Assembly: GCA_052084925.1 (NCBI GenBank) | Contig: JBQDEV010000008.1 | Location: 1-64,000 of the forward strand | Length of the DNA stretch: 64,000 nt | DNA from: CmP2 sp052084925 | Lineage (GTDB): Bacteria > Actinomycetota > Actinomycetes > Actinomycetales > Micrococcaceae | Direction of reading: 5' to 3' | Shown: positions 41,497 through 49,885 of the stretch, piece by piece | Layout of the letters: every line of letters begins with the position of its first letter | How positions within the stretch are numbered: position 1 is the stretch's first letter | Notes under the pieces: generated by a model | Told to the model about the DNA's origin: nothing | What the model saw: the letters and a program-made list of their open reading frames with translations, nothing else | Database searches by the model: none | Translations under genes and position numbers: made by a program

Positions 41497-42684
41497 TCAC
41501 GCAGTCGTTTCGGAGCCGGGCTGGTCGTCGATGGCAGGCAGTGCCGGAAGGTACTCGTTCTTCCAGGTCCGCCACTCGGTGCGCGGGCTCTCTGCATCGG
41601 CGTACTCCTCCCAGAAGTCGGGCCAGGCATCCGCCATCAGGTGCTCACGCTCCAGAAGGGCCTGATGCCTCCGCTCCATCCCGGGAGTCCACCGCCCCTG
41701 TTCTTCGAAGAACCGCACCGACCCGTCATGGAAGGGAATCACCATCGGATCCAACAGCACCTGGTCAAGGCCGAAGCTCTCGGCATCCGGGGTGGCGTTC
41801 TTGAAGAGGTCGAAATTCTCGTGCATCACCGTGAGCACCTGGTGTACCTCGTCGGCGGAGCGGTCGGCCAGGGTGGTCAGCGGAATGGAGTACTGCATGT
41901 TCACCGCCGACTCCCCGGCGGCCATGCCGGCTCCGCCGGTGAATTCGCCGGGGCGAACCATGGGCGAGAGCTCCTCCCAGGTGTCGTACCGGGAACTGTC
42001 GTTGCCGCCGAGATCCAGCCAGCGGATCGGGTACTGGCTGGCCAGCTCCTCCACGTGCGCCCCCACCACGTTCTGGTACATCGCATCCAGCTGGCCGGTC
42101 TTCATCGCTTCGGTCTGCTCCGCATAGGAGATATCAACGAGGGTGACGTCGTCGAAGGTCAGCCCGCCGTAGTTGAGGATCGCCAGCAATTTACGGTTCA
42201 TCGACGTGGAAGCCACCAGCCGCGGGTACCGCTTGCCCTTGAGATCCGCGACCGTTTCGATGCCGGAATCCTTCCGCACGAGCACCCCGTAATTGCCCGG
42301 AGGCGCCCAGATCTGGCGGATCGGCTGTGGACCCCACACTTGTGAGGTGTACTCGTCGTCGCCCTCGAAGGCGTAGTAGTACTCGTCGCCGGCGCGAGCG
42401 TAGTGCGAGGTCCCACTGATCAGGGGAGCTAGTCGCCCGATCCCGGTGTCGGAGGTCATCAACCGCACTTGCACCCCGGCGTGCTGCGTGAACATATTCG
42501 CCACCGCCGCCACATCGTTGTAGGTTCCCGTGCCCGCAGAATAGGTGGACCACACCATCTGCTGGGGCAGACCTGAGACCGTGGCGCCTCCGGCACTCGT
42601 GCGAGCGCAGCCCGATAGCGTGGCCAGCATTCCTGCGGCGCCCAGGCCTGCCAGGAACGTTCGACGGTTCAGCGTCGGATCCAT
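41497..42684 (-). CDS. TAXI family TRAP transporter substrate-binding lipoprotein
   Basis: The 395-residue protein starts MDPTLNRRTFLAGLGAAG with a twin-arginine and then a lipobox (LSGC), so it is probably exported folded by Tat and lipidated. The mature chain shows the TAXI pattern WSTYSAGTGTYNDVAAVANMF and KRYPRLVASTSMNRKLLAILNYGGL, with YAEQTEAMKTGQLDAM. GAGAGGAA precedes ATG 42684. It is the first gene of the operon with the fused permease, crotonase and dehydrogenase, and is divergent from the acyl-CoA dehydrogenase at 42920. Ligand unknown; dicarboxylates are likely given the neighbours. Confidence 0.9.
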   Translation of the reverse strand: MDPTLNRRTFLAGLGAAGMLATLSGCARTSAGGATVSGLPQQMVWSTYSAGTGTYNDVAAVANMFTQHAGVQVRLMTSDTGIGRLAPLISGTSHYARAGDEYYYAFEGDDEYTSQVWGPQPIRQIWAPPGNYGVLVRKDSGIETVADLKGKRYPRLVASTSMNRKLLAILNYGGLTFDDVTLVDISYAEQTEAMKTGQLDAMYQNVVGAHVEELASQYPIRWLDLGGNDSSRYDTWEELSPMVRPGEFTGGAGMAAGESAVNMQYSIPLTTLADRSADEVHQVLTVMHENFDLFKNATPDAESFGLDQVLLDPMVIPFHDGSVRFFEEQGRWTPGMERRHQALLEREHLMADAWPDFWEEYADAESPRTEWRTWKNEYLPALPAIDDQPGSETTA

Positions 42685-42800
42685 GTGCTGGTTCCTCTCT
42701 TGCAGTGACTGGCCCGAGAACCGGGCCGGAGGTACCGTCCTTTTATATCGACAGTTGTGTGATCTGCACCATAGTGAGCTTCGATTGATGACAGACGCGA

Positions 42801-42829
42801 AACAATTGGTGTCGTTCTCCATATAGGAG
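42801..42829 (+). promoter_or_regulatory. Possible island element upstream of the second GcdH-like gene
   Basis: AACAATT (42801-42807), 14 bases, TATAGGAG (42822-42829): five of seven and six of eight matches to the island element, 90 bases before ATG 42920, a distance like that of the other copies. Weak alone. Confidence 0.35.
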
Positions 42830-42919
42830 TCACTGCTGCCCCGGGATCCGTTGAATCCACCCCGCATCGGTGCTTGAGTGGCACTAGTCACCCACTGTTG
42901 CACACACCTGAGGAGCATC

Positions 42920-44143
42920 ATGCCGAAGCACGTCACCGATCTCATGAACATCGAGGGTCAGCTCTCCGCCAGCGAGCTGGAGGTGCGTGACGCCGTCGCC
43001 GATTTCGTGGACCGCCGGGTCCGCCCGAATATCGGCACCTGGTTCAATGAGGCGGTGCTGCCCACCGAGCTGCTGCCCGAGATGGCCGAACTCGGACTCT
43101 TCGGCATGCACCTGGAGGGCTACGGTTGCGCCGGAAAATCTGCGACCGAGTACGGCGTCGCGATGCAGGAGATGGAAGCCGGCGATTCGGGCCTGCGCAC
43201 TGTGATCTCGGTGCAGGGCTCGCTGGCGATGTCGGCGATCTACAAGAACGGCTCGGAGGAGCAGAAGCAGACCTGGTTGCCGCGCATGGCCTCCGGGGAA
43301 GTGATCGGCTGCTTCGGCCTCACGGAACCGACGGCAGGCTCCGACCCCTCCACCATGGCGACCCGCGCGGTGTGGCGCGACGGCGCCTGGGTGCTCTCCG
43401 GGGCCAAGCGCTGGATCGGCCTGGCCTCCATCGCCCAGGTCGCCATCATCTGGGCGAAGGTGTCCCATGAGGATGCCCGCGCTGCCGGCGCCCTGGATGA
43501 GTCCACGATGAAGGGCGAGGCCACCGAGGCGGTGCGCGGATTCATCGTGCCGACAGATTCCGAGGGTTTCGTGGCCACTCCGATCACCCAGAAGCTGTCG
43601 ATGCGCGCCTCCCTGCAATGCGACATCGAGCTGACGAACGTTCAGCTCGGCCCCGAGGCGTTGCTCACCGAGAACCCCGGCCTGCGCGGCCCGTTCGGTT
43701 GCCTCAACGAGGCCCGCTATGGGATCGCCTGGGGTGCGATGGGCGCGGCACGGGACTCCATCGAGTCGGCGATCGACTACGCCAACCAGCGCATGCAGTT
43801 CGACAAACCGCTGTCCGGATATCAGCTGACCCAGAAGAAGCTGGCCGATATGACCGTGGAATTGAACAAGGGCCAGCTGTTGGCACTGCAGCTGGGCCGG
43901 GCCAAAGACGCGGGCACGCTGGAGAACCACATGATCTCGGTGGCCAAGCTGGCCAACTGCCGCGCGGCCATTGAGATCTGCCGGGAGGCTCGCACCATCT
44001 TCGGCGGCAATGGCATCACCACCGACTACTCACCGCTGCGCCATGCCAACAATCTGGAGTCGGTGCGCACCTACGAGGGCACCGACGAGGTGCACACCCT
44101 GATCCTCGGCCACCAGCTCACCGGGGTCCCGGCTTTCCGGTAG
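42920..44143 (+). CDS. Glutaryl-CoA dehydrogenase-like acyl-CoA dehydrogenase, second copy
   Basis: A 407-residue acyl-CoA dehydrogenase: FGLTEPTAGSDPSTMATRAVW, WVLSGAKRWIGLASIAQVA, FDKPLSGYQLTQKKLADM, IFGGNGITTDYSPLRHANNLESVRTYEGTDEVHTLILGHQLTGVPAF in parts. The EGT Glu is the catalytic base. Within the GcdH-like group it differs from 34237 in the substrate-facing segments, so it may act on another CoA ester or be a non-decarboxylating relative. GAGGAG lies just before ATG 42920. It is divergent from the TAXI-TRAP operon and closes the island. Confidence 0.9.
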   Translation: MPKHVTDLMNIEGQLSASELEVRDAVADFVDRRVRPNIGTWFNEAVLPTELLPEMAELGLFGMHLEGYGCAGKSATEYGVAMQEMEAGDSGLRTVISVQGSLAMSAIYKNGSEEQKQTWLPRMASGEVIGCFGLTEPTAGSDPSTMATRAVWRDGAWVLSGAKRWIGLASIAQVAIIWAKVSHEDARAAGALDESTMKGEATEAVRGFIVPTDSEGFVATPITQKLSMRASLQCDIELTNVQLGPEALLTENPGLRGPFGCLNEARYGIAWGAMGAARDSIESAIDYANQRMQFDKPLSGYQLTQKKLADMTVELNKGQLLALQLGRAKDAGTLENHMISVAKLANCRAAIEICREARTIFGGNGITTDYSPLRHANNLESVRTYEGTDEVHTLILGHQLTGVPAFR

Positions 44144-44169
44144 TACTCCGACGCGGACGAGTTCGCCCT

Positions 44170-44964
44170 CTATTCCGTGGTGTCGCCGCGATCGATCCAG
44201 GCGCGTAGCGTGACGTCGTCGACGACCCCGTGCTGCGGGATCAACCCGCCGCCGGCAATGGTGGGGCCTAGGTAGGGGATCTCCATCAGGGTCTTCTCCG
44301 CAGCGCCGGGCAGCCGACCGGCGGACTGCAGGGCCTCGGCCACCTGCAGCGCAGTGAGTTCCTGCGGCCCGCGCACCGTCAGCGTGCGGGAGATGTGGCT
44401 CCCCGCCAGGCGCTCGGCGTGCTCCAGCTGGTCCACCACGAGCGCCGCCACACTGGCGGCGGCAACCGGGGCCAACGCCATGGTGGGCAGCGCCACCACG
44501 GGACCCGCCGCAGCCATGGAGGCCATCACCGGGATCAGCTCGAACCACTGGGTGGAGCGAATCACCGTGACCGCGGTGTGCCCGCCGGCCAGACCACGAT
44601 AGGCGCGCTCCTGGGCGGCCTTCGCCGCATAGTAAGGGTAGCCGCGCCCCACGGCGGGCCGATCGGCCTCGGCAATCGAGATGACCACCACGCGCGGCAC
44701 CTGCGCGGTATGGACCGCAGCCATCACCTCGCGCGCCGCCGTCGTGAAGAACTCACGGGCTCGAGCGGCGTTCAGGGTCATCATGTTGAGCCCGTCGACC
44801 ACCGCGTCGCAGCCGGCGAGCGCCTCCGTCAGCCGATCTCTGTCCTGGGTGACATCGATCCCGGCACCTCGATGAATAGGCACCGCCTCGTGCGCGCGGG
44901 CTTCCAGCTCGCGGACGATCAACGATCCGATGGTTCCAGTGGCTCCGAGAACAGCAATACGCAT
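44170..44964 (-). CDS. NAD(P)-binding atypical SDR (NmrA/YwnB-like)
   Basis: The 264-residue protein begins MRIAVLGATGTIGSLIVRELEARAHE, the GxxGxxG loop of atypical SDRs, and continues CDAVVDGLNMMTLN, VVVISIAEADRP and a Y-x-x-x-K as YYAAKAAQERAY. It resembles NAD(P)H-binding proteins of the NmrA-like group, some of which are sensors rather than enzymes. TAGCAT lies 7 bases before ATG 44964, so the message may be leaderless. It is divergent from the AztD-like gene. Confidence 0.85.
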   Translation of the reverse strand: MRIAVLGATGTIGSLIVRELEARAHEAVPIHRGAGIDVTQDRDRLTEALAGCDAVVDGLNMMTLNAARAREFFTTAAREVMAAVHTAQVPRVVVISIAEADRPAVGRGYPYYAAKAAQERAYRGLAGGHTAVTVIRSTQWFELIPVMASMAAAGPVVALPTMALAPVAAASVAALVVDQLEHAERLAGSHISRTLTVRGPQELTALQVAEALQSAGRLPGAAEKTLMEIPYLGPTIAGGGLIPQHGVVDDVTLRAWIDRGDTTE

Positions 44965-45055
44965 GACCCCCATGCTAGGACGACCCCACCGAGACGCACG
45001 AGGGTGCAACCACGGTGCGGCTTATTGCAACTGATTCTCAGTTAACGATATGTTG

Positions 45056-45070
45056 TGAGAATGAATCTCA
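45056..45070 (+). promoter_or_regulatory. Zur-like palindromic operator at the aztD start
   Basis: TGAGA-ATGAA-TCTCA is a perfect inverted repeat covering the ATG at 45061. It resembles actinobacterial Zur boxes (TGAnAATnATTnTCA type). TATGTT at 45049-45054 could be the -10 of a leaderless message, so repressor binding would cover the start of transcription. A second related half-site, GATTCTCA, lies at 45033-45040. Confidence 0.6.
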
Positions 45071-46476
45071 ACAAGACTCACTCATCTCGCCCCTCTCGAC
45101 TGGCGTGGTCCGCCGTGACCCTCTCGTCCCTCCTGTTCCTCTCGGCCTGCTCCACAGGCAGCCCGACCGCCGAGGACGACGCCTCACCCACCACCAGCGC
45201 CGACACCGCCGGCGACGCGGAGGTGATCCGCGCCGAACCGCGCGAGGTCGCCTCGATTTCCCCGCGCGTGGTGATCAGCCACGACGAAGGGCTGGTGACC
45301 CTCGATGCGGAATCCGGCGAAACAGTGGACACCGTGGCGGAGCCCGGCTTCTTCCGGCTGAACAACGCCGGCGACGGCCAGCACGTGATGGTCACCGCCG
45401 GCAACGAGTTCCGCGTCTACAACGCCGGGGTCCAGGCCCAAGCGCACGGTGACCACTTCCACTACTACGAATCCGACCCGGGACTCACCGGCGCCACTTT
45501 CGACGCCGACTACGCCGGGCACGTGGTGCTGCACAACGGGCGCACCACCCTGTTCGCCGACGGCACGGGCGCGATCAGCACGTTCACCTCCTCGGATCTG
45601 GCCTACGGGGAGCCCAGCGTGGATGAGACCGCCACCGAGGACCCACACCACGGGGTGGCCATCGAGCTGACCGACGGCACACTGCTCACCACCCAGGGCA
45701 CCGAGGACGCGCGCTCCACGGTGCAGCATGTGGAGGTCGCCGAGGACGGCTCCACCGAAGTGCTGGCCGAGACCACCGACTGCCCCGGCGTGCACGGTGA
45801 GGCTGCCGCAGCGGCCAACGAGGAGGTGGAGCTGAGCGACGTCGTCGTTTTCGGCTGCGAGAACGGGCCGGTCGTCTTCCGCGACGGCGACTTCCACAAG
45901 GTCGACGTCGAGCCCGAGTACCAGCGCTCCGGCAACCTGGCGGGCTCCGAGGTCTCGCCGATCGTGCTGGGCGACTGGAAGATCGACCCGGATGCCGAGC
46001 AGGAACGTCCCACCGAGGTCGCCCTGATCAACACGCTCGAGGATTCGGTGCAGACCGTCGAGCTCGACTCCTCCTACTGGTTCCGCTCGCTGGCACGCGG
46101 CGATGACGGCGAGGCCCTGGTGCTGACCTACAACGGCCAGCTGAACGTGATCGACGAGGAGACCGGCGAGGTCACCGAGCGGATCGACGCCATCGAGGCG
46201 TGGGAGGAGCAGGAGAACTGGCAGCAGCCCGGCCCGATCCTCAAGGCCACCGACGGCAAAGCGTATGTTACGGACGCCGCGAACCAGCAGCTGGTCATCG
46301 TGGACCTGGACTCCGCAGAAGTCGAGCAGCGCATTGACCTGGATGTGACCCCGGTGGAGATGTCCGTGGTGACGGGCAGCGCGGAGGCACCGCAGCACGA
46401 GAGCGGCTCAGCATCCGCCGCGGACGAGCACGCCGACGAAGAGCACGACCATGATGATCACGATCATGACCACTAA
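45061..46476 (+). CDS. aztD: Zinc metallochaperone AztD-like lipoprotein
   Basis: The 471-residue protein has a lipobox (LFLSAC), a Thr/Ser/Asp linker and a beta-propeller-like body of repeated blades, with His-rich motifs: AHGDHFHYYES, EDPHHGVAIEL, and a C-terminal tail EEHDHDDHDHDH. AztD proteins are periplasmic or surface zinc carriers with a propeller and an N-terminal HxDHxH-like site, and pass zinc to the AztC binding protein. No AztABC transporter genes are in the window, so the partner is elsewhere or different. A Zur-like operator overlaps the start codon. It reads toward the Nudix gene. Confidence 0.85.
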   Translation: MNLNKTHSSRPSRLAWSAVTLSSLLFLSACSTGSPTAEDDASPTTSADTAGDAEVIRAEPREVASISPRVVISHDEGLVTLDAESGETVDTVAEPGFFRLNNAGDGQHVMVTAGNEFRVYNAGVQAQAHGDHFHYYESDPGLTGATFDADYAGHVVLHNGRTTLFADGTGAISTFTSSDLAYGEPSVDETATEDPHHGVAIELTDGTLLTTQGTEDARSTVQHVEVAEDGSTEVLAETTDCPGVHGEAAAAANEEVELSDVVVFGCENGPVVFRDGDFHKVDVEPEYQRSGNLAGSEVSPIVLGDWKIDPDAEQERPTEVALINTLEDSVQTVELDSSYWFRSLARGDDGEALVLTYNGQLNVIDEETGEVTERIDAIEAWEEQENWQQPGPILKATDGKAYVTDAANQQLVIVDLDSAEVEQRIDLDVTPVEMSVVTGSAEAPQHESGSASAADEHADEEHDHDDHDHDH

Positions 46477-46492
46477 GTTGGCCTGAACAGAC

Positions 46493-46909
46493 TCAGGTCG
46501 CGATGAGCACCTCGTGCGACAGCGGGGCCATGATGATCCCGGGTGCGGAGTCTTCCGCCCCCGGGATCACCCATGTCTGCTCCTCGATCTCGGCGCGCAC
46601 CCGCAGCCGCTGCCCGGCCCAACCGCCGGCCGGCAGCACGAACACCTCGGCGTGCAGTCGCCAGCCCGGCTCGTTGGCCGCGCTCGTGACGCAGCTGCCG
46701 CGGTACTGCAGCGCCGCCGGCTCCGCCTGAATCCCAGTTTCCTCATACAGCTCACGTACGGCGGCCTGGCGCGGAGTCTCCCCGGGTTCAGGCTTGCCGC
46801 CGGGGAAGATAAAGATCTCGGTGCCGCGCTTGCGCACCAGAGCCACGGCGCCGTCGTCACGTTGAACCACGACGGCGGACACGGTGATCGTCCCGGGGGC
46901 TGCACTCAT
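46493..46909 (-). CDS. NUDIX hydrolase
   Basis: The 138-residue protein carries a complete Nudix box, GGKPEPGETPRQAAVRELYEETGI, with the expected Glu cluster, quoted in part elsewhere. The preceding VSAVVVQRDDGAVALVRKRG is the usual first strands. It probably hydrolyses a nucleoside diphosphate derivative; the closest general type is the short MutT-like housekeeping enzyme. It stands alone, 16 bases from the end of the convergent aztD-like gene. Confidence 0.93.
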   Translation of the reverse strand: MSAAPGTITVSAVVVQRDDGAVALVRKRGTEIFIFPGGKPEPGETPRQAAVRELYEETGIQAEPAALQYRGSCVTSAANEPGWRLHAEVFVLPAGGWAGQRLRVRAEIEEQTWVIPGAEDSAPGIIMAPLSHEVLIAT

Positions 46910-46973
46910 GGCAGAAACTGTACCGGGCGCCGGCCCCGGACCACGACGGAATCCGTGCAGGACCAGCGCACGA

Positions 46974-47708
46974 TCAGTGCAAGATCAGCGTGGTGACGAT
47001 GGCCAGCATGATGCAGCCCACCGAGGCGTCGATGATGCGCCAGGTACGTGGGGTGTCCAGCACGCGGGAAAGCGCCCGGCCGCCGACGGTCAGCACGCCC
47101 AGCCACAGCGAGGAGGCCAGTACCGCGCCCAGGGCGAACATCCAGCGCTGATCGCCGAAGTTGTTCGCCACCGTGCCCAGCAGCACCACGGTGTCGAGGA
47201 TGGCGTGCGGGTTCAGCAGTGACACCGACAGAGCAGCGAGGATCACCGCGCGCAGCGGGGTCTGTGCGGGGGTGCTGCGACCGACCACCACCGTCATCTG
47301 CTGGGTCGTGGGCTGGGTCAGCACGGTGCCGCCGTCACCGCGAGGTGCACTGCTGGTGCTGGCTCCCTCACCGGAAGGAGTGACCGACTGCGGGCCGGCG
47401 TCGTCGTTCACCGAGAGACCCGTGGCGCGGGGACGCAGCGCCGAGCGGAACGACATTGCGGCGAAGCCGATCAGGTAGGCCACGCCCGCCCACTTCAGCA
47501 CGGTGAGCAGCCACGGCGCCTGCTCGGAGAGGACGCCCACTCCGGCGGTGCCCGCGAAAATCAGGATGACGTCGGAGACCAGACAAATACTCACGATCAG
47601 CCAGAGGCGGTCCCGGCGGATCGCCTGGCGCAGCACGTACGCCGACTGCGCCCCGATAGCGACAACCAGGGCGAGTGCGGTGAAGAATCCAGTCACGAGA
47701 ATCGTCAT
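46974..47708 (-). CDS. lysE: LysE/ArgO family amino acid exporter
   Basis: The 244-residue membrane protein begins TGFFTALALVVAIGAQSAYVLRQAIRRDR, the LysE start, and has LLNPHAILDTVVLLGTVAN in the second half, the hallmark of LysE/ArgO. About six hydrophobic segments are visible. An unusually long cytoplasmic loop (about residues 95-150) is Ser/Thr/Gly-rich. It probably exports lysine or arginine. It is divergent from the LysG-like regulator at 47779, the arrangement known in Corynebacterium. Confidence 0.92.
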   Translation of the reverse strand: MTILVTGFFTALALVVAIGAQSAYVLRQAIRRDRLWLIVSICLVSDVILIFAGTAGVGVLSEQAPWLLTVLKWAGVAYLIGFAAMSFRSALRPRATGLSVNDDAGPQSVTPSGEGASTSSAPRGDGGTVLTQPTTQQMTVVVGRSTPAQTPLRAVILAALSVSLLNPHAILDTVVLLGTVANNFGDQRWMFALGAVLASSLWLGVLTVGGRALSRVLDTPRTWRIIDASVGCIMLAIVTTLILH

Positions 47709-47778
47709 GCCCTCTACGCTACGAACGCTGGATTATCCGTACCAGCGCAAGATTCTTCAGGGTATTAAGCTTTACTTC

Positions 47779-48672
47779 ATGAACACCGATCATCTGCGCG
47801 CCCTGGCCGCCGCCATCGACGAGGGCACCTTCGACGCCGCTTCCGCTCTACTCGGCATCTCCGGGTCCGCCTTCACCCAGCGCATCAAAGCCCTGGAGCG
47901 AGAGACCGGCCAAGTGCTGCTGGCGCGCACCATCCCGGTTACGGCCACCCCCGCCGGGGAGAAGATGCTGCGCCTGGCGCGTCAGGTGGTCGCCCTGGAG
48001 GAGGAGACCCGGCGTGCCCTGGGCCGCGGCACCGGCGGCCGCACCGTGCTGCCAGTGGCGGTCAACGCCGACTCGCTAGCCACCTGGTTCGGGGAGGTGC
48101 TGCGCCAGGCCGCTACCTGGGACGACGCCGTGCTGCAGCTGCACATGGAGGATCAGGAGCACACCCACGATCTACTGCGCTCCGGCGCTGTGGTGGCAGC
48201 CATCACCGAGCACCCCACCCCCGTGAGCGGCTGCACCGCCACCCGCCTAGGCACCATGGACTACTTCCCGGCGGCCGCAACCTCGTTGCTCGACCAATAC
48301 CGTAACGACGACGGCAGCCCCGATTTCGGCCACGTTCCGGTGATCGACTTCGGCACCCGCGACGGGCTGCAGCGCTCCCGGCTGGCCGAGCACGCCCGGA
48401 CCATCGGGGTCCAGCGACTGGATCCGCCCCGGCACCTGGTGCCCTCGGCGGAAGCGTACCTGCGCGCGGTGGAGGCGGGCCTGGGCTGGGGCATGCTGCT
48501 GGCCGATCAGGTTCCGCCCAGCGTCGCCGAGGGCACCCACCCGGACCTGGAGCTGATCGGGGAGCTCGGCCAGTCCCAAGTCACCCTGCATTGGCAGCGC
48601 TGGACCTCCGGCACCCCCGCCCTGGATCGACTCACCGATGCGGTGCATCTCGCCGCGCGCCACATGCGCTGA
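47779..48672 (+). CDS. lysG: LysR family regulator ArgP/LysG
   Basis: The 297-residue protein has the ArgP/LysG type N-terminus HLRALAAAIDEGTFDAASALLGISGSAFTQRIKALE, quoted in part, and the effector-domain phrases VAVNADSLATWF and RSGAVVAAITEHPTPVSGC, typical for this family. LysG binds basic amino acids and activates lysE; here the exporter gene is divergent and 70 bases away. It is unlike the three LysR paralogues of the catabolic island. Confidence 0.93.
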   Translation: MNTDHLRALAAAIDEGTFDAASALLGISGSAFTQRIKALERETGQVLLARTIPVTATPAGEKMLRLARQVVALEEETRRALGRGTGGRTVLPVAVNADSLATWFGEVLRQAATWDDAVLQLHMEDQEHTHDLLRSGAVVAAITEHPTPVSGCTATRLGTMDYFPAAATSLLDQYRNDDGSPDFGHVPVIDFGTRDGLQRSRLAEHARTIGVQRLDPPRHLVPSAEAYLRAVEAGLGWGMLLADQVPPSVAEGTHPDLELIGELGQSQVTLHWQRWTSGTPALDRLTDAVHLAARHMR

Positions 48673-48704
48673 GGTGCCATGCTTCCAACGAACCCTTGAC
48701 TCGA

Positions 48705-49217
48705 TTAAGTGCAGCTTGAGGTGAGACCAAGCAGGGCGATGTCGAGTTGCCGTGACCGGGTCTGCGAGACCCAATGGTCGGGGTAGACGTTCGAGACGGT
48801 CAGGGTGGTGGTGCTTCCGAGAAGGTTGCCAATAATACTCTCCAGCAATGCGCTCGAGAGTGTCGCGGAGTAGGTATAGAGGCCGTTGACGGGCCCCGAT
48901 ACGTTGATCTGGCCGGCCGCGATCGGGTACGCGGTTCCGTTTATCGTGGCGGACAGCCGCACGTGTTCTTGGGGATACGGCGATGTCCACGTGATAGTGA
49001 CACTCTGAAAAACTAGACCTATTAATGCGTGACGTGTGGTGCACGACGTGATGGTCGGTGCCGCGAGCTCCCCGGCGTTCACCGTCGCTTGCGCATACGC
49101 GTCGTCGGTGAACGCCGCGGTCGTCGGCTGAGGCTGAGCCGCGACCACCGCACCGATCAGCAGTGCCACGGCCGCGGCCGCCGCGAGTGCCCGTCGTCTT
49201 ACCGGCCGAGCGCTCAT
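48705..49217 (-). CDS. Alternate-signal (SipW-type) exported protein
   Basis: The 170-residue precursor has an Arg-rich start, a hydrophobic segment and TTAAFTDDAYAQATVNAG, the A-x-F-T-D...AG pattern of SipW-processed proteins. The mature part has two Cys (ITSCTT and SSCT) likely to form a disulfide, and a beta-rich, Ser/Thr-rich chain. It is last in the second surface operon, matching the position of the gene at 3047 in the first, but without the acidic tail. ATG overlaps the preceding stop by 4 bases. Confidence 0.82.
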   Translation of the reverse strand: MSARPVRRRALAAAAAVALLIGAVVAAQPQPTTAAFTDDAYAQATVNAGELAAPTITSCTTRHALIGLVFQSVTITWTSPYPQEHVRLSATINGTAYPIAAGQINVSGPVNGLYTYSATLSSALLESIIGNLLGSTTTLTVSNVYPDHWVSQTRSRQLDIALLGLTSSCT

Positions 49218-49885
49218 GATTGCACCCCCAGGGCGTCCTTGCGCCTGCGCCAGTTCGCAGCGAAGGTGAGCACTACCCCCACAACCAGTATCAGCACGCC
49301 CGAAACGAGGAGGGCCGGCAAGGCCGTGGAGACCCCGGTGTCGGGCAAGCGAGCCGACGCGCCGGGATCGGCCACGATCGCCTCCTGCTCTCCGGTGGCG
49401 TGGACGCGCACCGTTGTCAGAACGTCCGCCGCGACGGTTCCGGAGGCTAGGGAGACCCGAAGCCTGAGGTGCGCAATGTCGGTATCGGCGATGTCGATCA
49501 CGTTACTCACCGTGCCATCGCGAGGCAGGTCCCACCCGGTGCGAAGCTCCGAGGCGCCACCCGGACATTCGTCACCGCTCCACTCCTGCAAGCAGGCCGC
49601 GGCGTCAACGGCGAGAGCGGCGTCCCCCGACGCGCTGATGCCGATAGATACGGTGCCGCGCTCGGGCGCATCGGCGCTGATCGTCAGATCCCACTGAAGC
49701 ACGTCACCGGGAACCAGGTTGGTTGCATTCCGCCAGTCAGCCACCGAGACGATCCGCAAATAATCTCCCTGCACGATGTCGCGGGTGGGCGCAGCCCAGG
49801 CCTCCGTCGTCCCGACACACAAAGCCAACGTGGAGAGACCCGCACCGAGGAGGAAACGGACGTGCGAGGACCACTTTCGACTCAA
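49214..49885 (-). CDS. Sortase-anchored surface protein with LPDTG signal
   Basis: The 223-residue protein has a signal peptide ending TTEAWA, a beta-rich body with a Cys pair (AAACLQEWSGDECPGG), and a C-terminal sorting signal ARLPDTG, a hydrophobic helix, then RRRKDA. It lies between the SipW-type peptidase and the alternate-signal protein and overlaps both by 4 bases (ATGA). It is the counterpart of the LAVTG protein at 3490, but carries the classical LPxTG motif, so a different sortase probably handles it. Confidence 0.85.
   Translation of the reverse strand: MSRKWSSHVRFLLGAGLSTLALCVGTTEAWAAPTRDIVQGDYLRIVSVADWRNATNLVPGDVLQWDLTISADAPERGTVSIGISASGDAALAVDAAACLQEWSGDECPGGASELRTGWDLPRDGTVSNVIDIADTDIAHLRLRVSLASGTVAADVLTTVRVHATGEQEAIVADPGASARLPDTGVSTALPALLVSGVLILVVGVVLTFAANWRRRKDALGVQS

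Noticed and set aside
40771..42345. Long open frame of 524 codons on the plus strand
   Set aside because: It is antisense to the TAXI-TRAP genes, rich in His, Gln, Arg and Gly as is typical of reverse frames in high-GC DNA, and has no family features.
46482..46497. Possible terminator CCTGA...TCAGG between aztD and the Nudix gene
   Set aside because: Only five base pairs and it overlaps the Nudix stop; too weak to call.
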